This document shows positions 39,018 to 47,374 of a DNA stretch of 64,000 bases, in pieces (positions within the stretch are counted from its first letter, which is position 1; every line of letters begins with the position of its first letter). The stretch spans positions 29,597-93,596 of the forward strand of contig JAGWTC010000009.1 in the NCBI GenBank assembly GCA_028869135.1, given 5' to 3'. A model generated the notes under the pieces. The model made no database searches. It was not told the origin of the DNA and saw nothing but the letters and a program-made list of their open reading frames with translations. Source of the DNA: Rhodocyclaceae bacterium (GTDB taxonomy: Bacteria > Pseudomonadota > Gammaproteobacteria > Burkholderiales > Rhodocyclaceae). The translations under genes were made by a program, and so were the position numbers.

Positions 39018-40532
39018 TCACGCATGCGGTGTTGCCTCCAGGTATTTCTTGAGTTTTTCAAGCAGTTCGAATGCCTCGGCGAATACGGCCATTGCGGCCA
39101 GCTCCACGACGGGAAGCATGCCGATGCGAAAGCACTTCTGAAGCAATACGATCAGAAGCATGACGGCCGCGAGGCGCACAATCAGTTTCAGAAGCCATGC
39201 CAGTGCGAAAGTCGGAATATGGCGCAGTTTTTTTCTCAGGTCCGATAGGGGGGGCGGCTCGTTCGAGTTCGCGAGGCGCATATAGACGAAACGAATCAGA
39301 AAAACGCAGAAGACGGCCAGCAGTCCGGCACCGAGCAGGCTGGTTGGGTGCCTGAATAGTTCGGACCACTCCGCAACGGTCTTGTAGTTGTCCTTGTAGG
39401 TCAAGAGATTGTCCAGCGCCATGGCATGCGCATATACCCCGGGCAGCGGGCCATGTACCGGCGAGACGATCTGATCGTTGATGCCCGGTATGGCTGCGCC
39501 GATGAAGACATATCTGTCGTGGAAATAGGGAAGCAGCGTATCGCTATCCAGGCTGGCGACTTGCGCCATGGACAGCGTTGAGTGGTAAGGACAGAGTGGC
39601 GGCGGCGGGCCAGCGACCCATTCGCGCACGAAGCCGGGTACCAGCCTCCACCAGTCTTTTTCGCCGTTGTGACAGTCCTGGAAGAACTGCGGTCGTTGTT
39701 CGTCAGGGCGATTCAGCAGCCCCCACATCAGAGCCATCGGCTCGTCCTCTTTTCCGAGCTTGGCGTGGCCGACATCTTCAGCGATGGCCAGCGCTGCGCT
39801 GCGAATAGTTGGCGTGGAGGCTTGTTCTGCCGGGCCGTTCTGCCAGCCTTCAGGTGCCATGTGGCGGGATAACTGGTAAGACCATAACTGGCCGTCGAGT
39901 GCATCAGGCAAAACCTTAATGTCGACCAGCGTGAAGCAAGGCTTGCCGGTTTTCGGGTCGAGAGCATGCAGTCCGCTTCTGACCTTTAGCCTTCCGTCTT
40001 CGGACGACAAGGCGGCCAGAAACACCGGAACATGAAATTCGTTTTGTATCTGGCACAGGGTTTCTGCAAGGCGGCCGATGCCGGGATCGTTGCGTTCCTG
40101 ACCGAAAGTGATGTCGAGCATCATGGCGCGTGGTCGTGAGGCGGCATCTGCAGCAATCCGCAACAGCCAATCGGCGTGGTCGGCGTAGGGGAGGGGCCAC
40201 GCGCTTCCCGTTTCGCTCAGGAACGCCTGGTCGTACATGAGCACGCTGATTTCGTCGCGCGTCGTCGGGGGGTAGTAATACGCGTTGAGCGGCGCCTGCC
40301 CGGTGGCCATGAAGCGGGTGACGACCATGCCTTGCGGCAGAAGTCTGTCGCTCGTTGCCAGGAGGGCAAACGAAGCGACAACAAGGATCAGATAGTGCGC
40401 GATCCAGCCGGCAATTCGGGTGCGCGTGCGTTCGGGCCGAATTGCTGCATCTTCATCCTGGCCTTTGCGGTCAAAGGATGGATACAGACAGAACAGCAAA
40501 AATCGGGTCTTGGGCCCGAGTCTCCCTTGCAT
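39018..40532 (-). CDS. CHASE2-domain membrane protein without an output domain
   Basis: 504 residues from an ATG preceded by GGGGGAAAC. One membrane helix near residues 40-60 is followed by a large periplasmic region of about 340 residues that ends in CHASE2-type sequence (DRYVFIGAAIPGINDQIVSPVHGPLPGVYAHA), then three C-terminal helices. CHASE2 domains are usually fused to kinases, cyclases or Ser/Thr kinases; here no cytoplasmic enzyme follows. It may pass its signal to the SH3-like and M48 proteins encoded just downstream. The genes are 13 bases apart. Confidence 0.82.
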   Translation of the reverse strand: MQGRLGPKTRFLLFCLYPSFDRKGQDEDAAIRPERTRTRIAGWIAHYLILVVASFALLATSDRLLPQGMVVTRFMATGQAPLNAYYYPPTTRDEISVLMYDQAFLSETGSAWPLPYADHADWLLRIAADAASRPRAMMLDITFGQERNDPGIGRLAETLCQIQNEFHVPVFLAALSSEDGRLKVRSGLHALDPKTGKPCFTLVDIKVLPDALDGQLWSYQLSRHMAPEGWQNGPAEQASTPTIRSAALAIAEDVGHAKLGKEDEPMALMWGLLNRPDEQRPQFFQDCHNGEKDWWRLVPGFVREWVAGPPPPLCPYHSTLSMAQVASLDSDTLLPYFHDRYVFIGAAIPGINDQIVSPVHGPLPGVYAHAMALDNLLTYKDNYKTVAEWSELFRHPTSLLGAGLLAVFCVFLIRFVYMRLANSNEPPPLSDLRKKLRHIPTFALAWLLKLIVRLAAVMLLIVLLQKCFRIGMLPVVELAAMAVFAEAFELLEKLKKYLEATPHA

Positions 40533-40662
40533 GTTTCCCCCTGAGTCGCACAACTCTGAGTTTGATATTCAAAAGCAAGAATCCGCTTGTTGTTTTGTTT
40601 GCCGCTAGGATACCTCAGGAATATCGTACAGGTCGGCATAATGCGGCGACCATGCACGCGAT

Positions 40663-41625
40663 TCACGGCGCGCTCTGGTAGTTGAGCGGAAGCCACTCGT
40701 AGCCGATGGCCGTCTTGCGGATGTGGCCAAGGCCCGGGAAGGACAGGTGCGCCGCTGCGGCGACGTCGCCGTCCTTCGCGACCCGGTTGAAGATCCTGAT
40801 GCGTTGCTTGATTGCGTTCTTGCCGTCGCTGTCGAATTCGATCGACACCTTGGGGTGATCGAACTGCACTGCGCCGACGTGGATCAGATCGCCGAGAATC
40901 GCCAGGCGCTGGCCCTTGCTCTCGGCGATGATTACGCTGTGGCCCGGCGTGTGTGCGTGTGTGACCACGGCGCGGATGCCCGGCGACAGCTCGGCGTCGC
41001 CGCTGAAAGGCTTGAACTGGCCCGCATCGACATAGGGCTTGAGCATGGCTTGCGCGCCCTGAAAGAAGCCCTTCGAGCCCTCGGGCGCCCTGGCCAGATT
41101 GTCGGCGCTCAGCCAGTAGTCGGCATCCTCCTGCTCCGCACGCACGACGGCATTGGGAAATACGCGCTGACCGTTGGCGCTGAGGCCGCCAACGTGGTCC
41201 GGGTGCATGTGGGTGATGTAGATCTCGTCTACCTGCTCGGGCGTGTAACCGGCGGCCTTGAGGTTCTGCGCCAGCTTGCCCAGCGTCGGCCCGAACAGCG
41301 TGCCGGCGCCGGTGTCGATCAAGACCAGCTTGCTGCCGGTGTTGATCAGGAAGCCGTTGACCGAAGTTTCGGCCGGCAGCGGCAGATGATGATAGTTCAG
41401 CGCCTTTTCCAGATTGCGATGGCTGATGCCCTTGAGCAGCTTGTCCACCGGCAGACCGACCGTGCCGTCGGACAAGGCGGTGACTTCGAAGTCGCCGACG
41501 AATGTGCGGTAATAGCCGGGGGCCTGGGTCTTGACTTGCGGTGCGGCGGCGTAGCTGGCGACGATAGGCGCGGCCAGCGATGCGGCGGCGATGCAGCAGG
41601 CGATGAGCGTTTGCTTGAGTTTCAT
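40663..41625 (-). CDS. Secreted MBL-fold metallo-hydrolase
   Basis: 320 residues, ATG preceded by GGAGG. A signal peptide ends near SYAAAP. The metallo-beta-lactamase motif is ITHMHPDHVGG (HxHxDH), with later ligands in THAHTPGHS, LGDLIHVG and AAHLSFPGLGH. It resembles the methyl-parathion-hydrolase/lactonase-like branch, so an ester, lactone or phosphotriester is a plausible substrate, but this cannot be fixed by sequence. Stand-alone gene. Confidence 0.88.
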   Translation of the reverse strand: MKLKQTLIACCIAAASLAAPIVASYAAAPQVKTQAPGYYRTFVGDFEVTALSDGTVGLPVDKLLKGISHRNLEKALNYHHLPLPAETSVNGFLINTGSKLVLIDTGAGTLFGPTLGKLAQNLKAAGYTPEQVDEIYITHMHPDHVGGLSANGQRVFPNAVVRAEQEDADYWLSADNLARAPEGSKGFFQGAQAMLKPYVDAGQFKPFSGDAELSPGIRAVVTHAHTPGHSVIIAESKGQRLAILGDLIHVGAVQFDHPKVSIEFDSDGKNAIKQRIRIFNRVAKDGDVAAAAHLSFPGLGHIRKTAIGYEWLPLNYQSAP

Positions 41626-41809
41626 GAAGCCTCCGGGGGAAAGCGCTCCCGTGTTCAAGGGAGCGCGGTGGAAATGCAAGCTGCATATCCTAGCGCGGGA
41701 GAGTCAGGTATTCAAACCTTGGTGGATTGTTGCCGAGGATTTTTGAATAGCGCGCTGGATTGCGCCGCGCTTCAGGCGATGAATCGCTGTGTTGATTTAT
41801 GCGAGTACC

Positions 41810-42145
41810 TCATGCCGCCGATGCGGGCTTTCGGGCAGGGGGCTTTTCATTGACGGCATCCAGCGACTGCGGTTTGGCGGGTACATTGCTTCTCGGCGCG
41901 GTGGCGCTGGTATTGCGTATCGTCTGATTGTTTTCCGCAGTTCCGGCCGGAGCGGGTTTCTCGGCTTTCTGTCCCCGGGTATTGCGCCCCGGGCAGGCGA
42001 CATCGGTCAGCGTGATATTGCCGGCCTTGTCCACGCATTTGAATTGGGCCTCGGCGAGGCCGGACATTGCAGCGAGTGCGACTGACAGGAGCAGCGGCTT
42101 TAGGCGAGGTGGCAGACACGGTTGAGATAGCAGGTTCCCCTTCAT
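41810..42145 (-). CDS. DUF4124-like secreted protein (paralogue)
   Basis: 111 residues, ATG preceded by GGAGA. A signal peptide ends at GLAEAQ. The core KCVDKAGNITLTDVACPG matches that of the gene at 35745 (KCMDARGNVTLTDAPC), followed by a low-complexity tail. The two are paralogues with different flanks. Function unknown. Confidence 0.72.
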   Translation of the reverse strand: MKGNLLSQPCLPPRLKPLLLSVALAAMSGLAEAQFKCVDKAGNITLTDVACPGRNTRGQKAEKPAPAGTAENNQTIRNTSATAPRSNVPAKPQSLDAVNEKPPARKPASAA

Positions 42146-42314
42146 GTTTCTCTCCGAAATTGATGACAGCGATATTGTTATGGCGTAATCATAACCAATA
42201 GATTGCCGCTTTAAAATTTCAGATTTTTCAGTTGGCTGCCTGCGGTTTGAGCTCGCTCCATCCCGGCTTGCCCGGGCGCGGCTTTGACAACGTGGAGGCG
42301 GCACCTATGGCTAG

Positions 42315-43511
42315 TCAGGCCTTGCGCCGGGCGAGCCAGGCCAGCATCAGCAGGGTTGCGGCGACGAGCGGCATCAGCGCCGCATTGATCGCGTTCCAGC
42401 CGGCGCTGCCGAGGAAATGGCCCGAGCTGAACGAAGCCAATGCCGAGCTGCCGAAGATCAGGAAGTCGTTGAGCGCCTGCACCTTGGCGCGTTCGGACGG
42501 CGCATACACATCGGTCACCATCGCCGTGGCGCCGATGAAGCCGAAGTTCCAGCCGAGGCCGAGCAGGATCAGCGAACCCCAGAAGTGCAACAGCTCCAGC
42601 CCCGACAAGGCGAGCAGGCCGGAGACCGCGATCAGCAGGAGGCCCGCGCCGGTCACGGCGATCTTGCCGAAGCGCGCAATCAGGTGGCCGGTGAAAAAGC
42701 TCGGCGCGAACATCGCCAGCACATGCCACTGGATGCCCAGCACCGAAGCGCCGACCGTATGCCCGCAGCCGATCATGGCGATCGGCGCGGCGGTCATGAT
42801 GAAGCTCATTGCACCGTAGGTCACCACGCCCGCCGTCGCCGCCACGAAAAATTCCGGCTGGCGCGCAATGCTGCCCAAGGAGCGCGCCGCGCCCTCGACC
42901 GCGGCCGTTTGCTGCTTGGGCATGCGCAGCAACAAGAGCAGCGGCAGAGCGAGCAGCGCCAACCCCGCCTGGCCGAAAAAGCTGCCGGCAAACGGCGCGC
43001 CGGGCAGCGCCTCGCGCGTCCAGATCACCACCTGCGGTCCGATCACCGCCGCGACGAGGCCGCCGACCATGATGCGCGAGATGGTCTTGGCGCGCTGCAG
43101 CGGCGCCACGCAATCGGACGCCGCGAAACGGTAGCTCTGCACGCAGGCGGCGTAAAAGCCGGCGATCAGCGTGCCGGCGCAGAACAGCCAAAAGTTCTCA
43201 CGCATGATGCCGAAAGCGGCGACAACCCCGGCGCTGAAACCCATCAGCGCGCCCAGCGCATAAGCCGAACGCCGTCCCCAGCGCCGCATCAGCAGCGCGG
43301 CGGGGATGGTGGAGAGCGCGAGTCCGAGACTGAACAGGCTGACCGGCAGCGTGGACAGCGCCGGCGTATCCGTCAGCCGCTGCCCGACAATGCCGCCCAG
43401 CGAAATGATGATGGGCACCGACGCGGCGCCCAGTGCTTGAGCCATGACCAGCAACCAGACGTTGCGGGCGGCGAGGCTCGCTTCGTCGAGGGAAGGGGTG
43501 GGTGTTGTCAT
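42315..43511 (-). CDS. MFS transporter
   Basis: 398 residues with twelve predicted helices and the loop motif MRRWGRRSAYALGALMG between TM2 and TM3. A YAACVQSYRFAASD segment recurs in a group of proteobacterial MFS proteins of unknown substrate. It starts with an ATG; no clear ribosome site was noted. It is a single gene between a DUF4124-like gene and the AT-rich HEPN gene. Substrate not predictable. Confidence 0.85.
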   Translation of the reverse strand: MTTPTPSLDEASLAARNVWLLVMAQALGAASVPIIISLGGIVGQRLTDTPALSTLPVSLFSLGLALSTIPAALLMRRWGRRSAYALGALMGFSAGVVAAFGIMRENFWLFCAGTLIAGFYAACVQSYRFAASDCVAPLQRAKTISRIMVGGLVAAVIGPQVVIWTREALPGAPFAGSFFGQAGLALLALPLLLLLRMPKQQTAAVEGAARSLGSIARQPEFFVAATAGVVTYGAMSFIMTAAPIAMIGCGHTVGASVLGIQWHVLAMFAPSFFTGHLIARFGKIAVTGAGLLLIAVSGLLALSGLELLHFWGSLILLGLGWNFGFIGATAMVTDVYAPSERAKVQALNDFLIFGSSALASFSSGHFLGSAGWNAINAALMPLVAATLLMLAWLARRKA

Positions 43512-43639
43512 GCGAATAGCGGAGTGCGATAGGTACGAATTGAGGCCGCGTTCTTAAGGGCGTTAAAATTGAAGTTCGGGCTGCCGCCTGTGAGTTGGCG
43601 TAATGAGCAGTTGGAAAGTCGGAGCTAATCCTGCGGCCC

Positions 43640-44593
43640 TTAAAATTCTCGATAGAACACAGGAGTCATAGGCTTCACCGCACTTTTTGTAATTCTTAAG
43701 GTTGAGTAGCCTCGACGTAAAGAGATGTCGATGTGATCTTCATCTAGATGTCCTTTTAACGCTTTACTTCTTTTGAACTTCAACATTTCCTTTTCCCATC
43801 GAGTTTGATCATCAAATACTCGATGTGCAATGAAGTGAAAGCCTCTTCCGCTTTTAAGTAGCGTCCCTCCATATGCTTTGAGTACATGCTCAACCTCTGC
43901 GTCTACAGAGTCGATATCGAGCATCAGGAGTTGTACTGGCCCGTATTGGTCAAGGCGGCTATTCAAACCAACTACGTAATCTTCGTGCCGCTTTACTCTC
44001 AATCCTTTCAGCATCACCTTAGCCTTTTCGGCAAGCTGATCGACATCGAATATGTCTAGATAGAAAGGTGGCTGCCAGAAAGTTATGCGCGTATGGTGAG
44101 CATAAGTTTTGGGGCAGTAAATATCGTAGGAAAAGTCTTTGATGACTTCAGAATTCTTGTCGTAAATACTCTTCAGTATCTCGATAGTTTCGACTTTAGG
44201 TACATGCTTAAAGGCGAATCTAACGTAGCCAGCAAGTATCGCCAGTTTCTGGCGAATTAGTTGTGGGTTCGGAATATGCGTTTCTTTGTAGCTGAAGTCT
44301 GTGCGCAGAGTGTGAAGATCCGAATGCAGTTCAACATACTTTCGCGGAAACCATTTTGCTCTGCCATATGCTTTGTGGAGCTGGCTATCAATGGTTTCGT
44401 GCTTTGGGCGGCTAGTGGTTAATTGATTCTGTAGTAGAGCTTGAGATACGTAGTACGCACAAAAATACAGATGCACTACTGCTTCTCTGTATAGCTGCCC
44501 CTCAACGAGAAGTTGAGAGGCCTCTAACTCCGATAGCCCCAAAGAGAGGAAGGTGCTAGCTTTCTTTTTCTTCGGTAGCGGATATGAGAGCAT
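43640..44593 (-). CDS. HEPN-domain protein with primase-polymerase-like C-terminus (putative, likely acquired)
   Basis: 317 residues and clearly more AT-rich than all flanking genes. About residues 14-130 look like a HEPN helical bundle: LGLSELEASQLLVEGQLYRE, AYYVSQALL, and TLRTDFSYKETH, where HEPN proteins carry their RNase-type Arg...His. About 215-317 carry LMLDIDS (D226, D228), SGRGFHF (S248, H253) and HIDISLRRGYSTLRITKSAVK, which resemble the three motifs of archaeo-eukaryotic primase cores (DxD, sxH, hD plus R..S...K). It starts three bases after the livF stop. The function is unknown; a defence or RNA/DNA-processing role is inference. Confidence 0.6.
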   Translation of the reverse strand: MLSYPLPKKKKASTFLSLGLSELEASQLLVEGQLYREAVVHLYFCAYYVSQALLQNQLTTSRPKHETIDSQLHKAYGRAKWFPRKYVELHSDLHTLRTDFSYKETHIPNPQLIRQKLAILAGYVRFAFKHVPKVETIEILKSIYDKNSEVIKDFSYDIYCPKTYAHHTRITFWQPPFYLDIFDVDQLAEKAKVMLKGLRVKRHEDYVVGLNSRLDQYGPVQLLMLDIDSVDAEVEHVLKAYGGTLLKSGRGFHFIAHRVFDDQTRWEKEMLKFKRSKALKGHLDEDHIDISLRRGYSTLRITKSAVKPMTPVFYREF

Positions 44594-44596
44594 TAA

Positions 44597-45313
44597 TTAA
44601 CCCAGGTACGCCGCAATCACCCGTTCATCCTTCTGCAACTCTGCCGGCGCGCCTTCAACCGCGATCTTGCCGCGCTCCATCACATAGGCGTAGTCGGCGA
44701 CTTCGAGTGCGCTCTTGGCGAACTGTTCGACCAGCAGCAGCGTGATGCCGGCTTCCTTGAGGCGGCGGATGATGGCGAAGACTTCCTGCACGATCACGGG
44801 GGCGAGACCCATCGAAGGTTCGTCGAGCAGCATGACCTTGGGCTGGGCCATCAATGCGCGGCCGATGGCGAGCATTTGTTGTTCGCCGCCGGAAAGGGTG
44901 CCGGCGTGTTGCAGGCGGCGCTCCTTCAGGCGCGGGAAGAGGGCGTAGACCTTTTCGAGTTCGCCTTGGGCTTGGCTGTGAAAGCCGAAGAAACGCGGCA
45001 GGCGACGATAGGCGCCGAGCAGGAGGTTGTCTTCGACCGACAGCGGGCCGAAGATCTTGCGGCCTTCGGGCGAGTGGGCGAGGCCGAGGCGGGCGATGCG
45101 CGAGGCGCTGTAGCCATCGACTTCGGTGCCTTCGAGCGTGACGCTGCCGGCGCTCGGCTTGATCATGCCGGAGATGGCGCGCATGGTCGTGGTCTTGCCG
45201 GCGCCATTGGCGCCGATCAGCGCGACGAGCGTGCCTTGCTTGACTTCGAGGTTCACGCCGTTGAGCACTTCGGCGCCGCCGTAGCCGGCGTGGAGGTCTT
45301 CTACCTTCAACAT
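44597..45313 (-). CDS. livF: Branched-chain amino-acid-type ABC transporter, ATPase LivF
   Basis: 238 residues. Walker A is GANGAGKT, the signature LSGGEQQMLAIGRAL and Walker B VMLLDEPSMGLAP; LAHSPEGRKIFGPLSVEDNLLLGA is characteristic of LivF. It powers uptake together with LivG. The liv family also carries aromatic acids, urea and amides, so the substrate is open. It is last in the operon except for the HEPN gene. Confidence 0.94.
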   Translation of the reverse strand: MLKVEDLHAGYGGAEVLNGVNLEVKQGTLVALIGANGAGKTTTMRAISGMIKPSAGSVTLEGTEVDGYSASRIARLGLAHSPEGRKIFGPLSVEDNLLLGAYRRLPRFFGFHSQAQGELEKVYALFPRLKERRLQHAGTLSGGEQQMLAIGRALMAQPKVMLLDEPSMGLAPVIVQEVFAIIRRLKEAGITLLLVEQFAKSALEVADYAYVMERGKIAVEGAPAELQKDERVIAAYLG

Positions 45314-45333
45314 GTTTGTGTCCTTCCGGTTTT

Positions 45334-45436
45334 ACTCCCTCGCCCTTGAGGGGAGAGGGTTAGGGAGAGGGTGGTGGGCGGTATTAAGTCCCTTCCCCCT
45401 CTCCCCCGGCCCCTCTCCCACGGGGGGAGAGGGGTA
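45334..45436. repeat. Palindromic GGGAGAGGG-type intergenic repeat
   Basis: About 100 bases built from CCCTCTCCC/GGGAGAGGG units, including CCCCTCTCCC (45410-45419) pairing with GGGAGAGGGG (45425-45434). Repeats of this type are scattered between genes of many high-GC proteobacteria. It lies inside the liv operon and could tune expression of livF relative to the upstream genes. Confidence 0.7.
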
Positions 45437-45444
45437 GTGTTTTG

Positions 45445-47361
45445 TTACGCGGCTGCGCCCAGATAGGCTTCAACCACCTTCGGGTTGCGTTTGACTTCTT
45501 CGGCCGGGCCTTCGGCGATCACCTGGCCGCCATCGAGCACGGTGACGGTGTTGCACAGCGCGGTGACGACGTCCATATGGTGTTCGATCAGCACGATGCT
45601 GATGCCGCGGCCGTGGATGCGACGGATGATCTCGACGAGATTGTGCGCGTCCGGATGCGCGAGGCCGGCAGCCGGTTCGTCGAGGATCAGCAGGCGCGGC
45701 TTGCGGGCCAGCGCGCGGGCGATTTCGAGGAAGCGCTGGGCGCCGTAGGTCAGGTCCTTGGCCTTGATGCGCGCTTGCGCTTCGAGGCCGACCAGTTGCA
45801 GCAGCGCCAGCGCGTCGGCTTGCGCCTTGTGCTCTTCGTTGCGGGCGAGGCCCAGCAGCACCAGCGGCCACGGCATCTTGTAGGTGTCGCGCAGCGCGAC
45901 CATGACGTTGTCGAGCGCGGACAGCTCGCCGAACAGCTGCAGGTTCTGGAAGGTGCGCGAGACGCCGGCGCCGGCGACCTGATAGAGGCTGCCGTAGGGC
46001 AGCTCCTTGCCGTCGAGCAGCAACTGGCCGCTGGTCGGCGTGTAGAGACCCGAGATCACATTGACGGCGGTGGATTTGCCGGAGCCGTTGGGTCCGATCA
46101 GGCCGTGCACGGTGCCGGCCTTGACGACCAGGTTCACGCCGTCGACCGCCTTGACGCCGCCGAAGTGGCGCTTCAGATCCTTGAGCTCAAGCAGCGCGGA
46201 GCCGTCGGCGTTCTGCAGCGGCACCACGTCGTCGAGGTTGCTGGCCGGCGGCAGCGGTGCGCCGGGTACGCGGAAGAGCTGGGTCAGCATCTTGCCGGCG
46301 TAGCCCATCAGGCCTTCGGGCAGGCCGACCACGACCGAGAACAGCATCAGCGCGAAGATGGCCTTGCGCCAGTCTTCGGTGTGTTCGACGGTGAAGCTGC
46401 CGACGACGAGCATGCCCATGGCGATGACCGGGGCCAGCGTCTGGAACCTGAATACGGTCCTGTCCTTCAGGCCTTGCACCACGCCGGCGAAGGCAATGAT
46501 GAAGCCGACGATGGAGAAGAGACGGAACATGCTCTGGTTGGACAGCAGGTTGGGCAGCAGCACGATGAAGGCGGCGCCGACGACGGCGCCCCAGAGGCTC
46601 TTGCGCCCGCCGAGCACGACGCCGAGCAGCAGGATGACCATGAGCTCGTAGGTGAAGCTGTGCGGCTGCAGGTACTGGAAGTTGAACGAGTACAGGCCGC
46701 CGGCGAGACCGCCGAGCGCGGAGCCGAAAGCGAAGGCGATGACCTTGTGGCGATAGGTGCCGACGCCCATGGCGTCCGTGGCGATCGGGCTGTCGCGCAG
46801 CGCTTCGAAGGCGCGGCCCCATTGCGACGAAAGCAGGTTGCGCATGCCCAGCCAAACCAGCGCCAGCAAGGCGACGCAGAGCCAGTAGAACCAGGCGGCG
46901 TCGAGCGTGTGGCCGAACAGCGCCGGGCGGTTGATGGAGAGACCTTGCGCGCCGAGCGTCAGGTCTTCCCATTCGTTGAGCACGGTGACGGCCAGCGCGC
47001 CGAAGCTCAACGTGGCGAGTGCGAACTGCGGACCTTCGAGACGCAGCGCCGGCAGCGCCAGCAAGGAGCCGAGGATCAGGCACAGCACGAAGGCGGCGCC
47101 GAGCGCCGGCAGGATGCCGTAACCGCCGTTCATGACAAGCAGGCCCGAGGTATAGGCGCCGATGCCGAGGAAGGCGGCCTGGCCGAGGTTGACCTGGCCG
47201 AGATAGCCGACGGTGACGTCGAGGCCGATCAGCAGGATGCCGTAGATGGCGAGCAGCGTCAGCAGGCCCAGCGCGAAGGGATTGGTGATGAACAGCGGAA
47301 TGGCGGCGAGCACGAGCAGGGCAATCAGTTCGGCGCCGCGAACGAGCAGGAAGCGTTTCAT
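45445..47361 (-). CDS. Fused ABC permease-ATPase (LivM-LivG)
   Basis: 638 residues. About 1-360 form a LivM-type permease with eight or more helices (VGYLGQVNLGQAAFLGIGAY, GRAFEALRDSPIATDAMG). About 390-635 form a LivG-type ATPase: Walker A GPNGSGKS, signature LTYGAQRFLEIARALA, Walker B LLILDEPAAGLAHPD, switch His in IEHHMDVV. A hydrophilic linker joins them. Fusions of this kind occur in aromatic-acid and amino-acid Liv systems. It should pair with LivH and LivF. Confidence 0.93.
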   Translation of the reverse strand: MKRFLLVRGAELIALLVLAAIPLFITNPFALGLLTLLAIYGILLIGLDVTVGYLGQVNLGQAAFLGIGAYTSGLLVMNGGYGILPALGAAFVLCLILGSLLALPALRLEGPQFALATLSFGALAVTVLNEWEDLTLGAQGLSINRPALFGHTLDAAWFYWLCVALLALVWLGMRNLLSSQWGRAFEALRDSPIATDAMGVGTYRHKVIAFAFGSALGGLAGGLYSFNFQYLQPHSFTYELMVILLLGVVLGGRKSLWGAVVGAAFIVLLPNLLSNQSMFRLFSIVGFIIAFAGVVQGLKDRTVFRFQTLAPVIAMGMLVVGSFTVEHTEDWRKAIFALMLFSVVVGLPEGLMGYAGKMLTQLFRVPGAPLPPASNLDDVVPLQNADGSALLELKDLKRHFGGVKAVDGVNLVVKAGTVHGLIGPNGSGKSTAVNVISGLYTPTSGQLLLDGKELPYGSLYQVAGAGVSRTFQNLQLFGELSALDNVMVALRDTYKMPWPLVLLGLARNEEHKAQADALALLQLVGLEAQARIKAKDLTYGAQRFLEIARALARKPRLLILDEPAAGLAHPDAHNLVEIIRRIHGRGISIVLIEHHMDVVTALCNTVTVLDGGQVIAEGPAEEVKRNPKVVEAYLGAAA

Positions 47362-47374
47362 ATTGTTTTTCTCC

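Noticed and set aside
43512..43639. Attachment site or recombination site next to the AT-rich HEPN gene
   Set aside because: No direct repeat, tRNA fragment or integrase gene could be found at its two ends.
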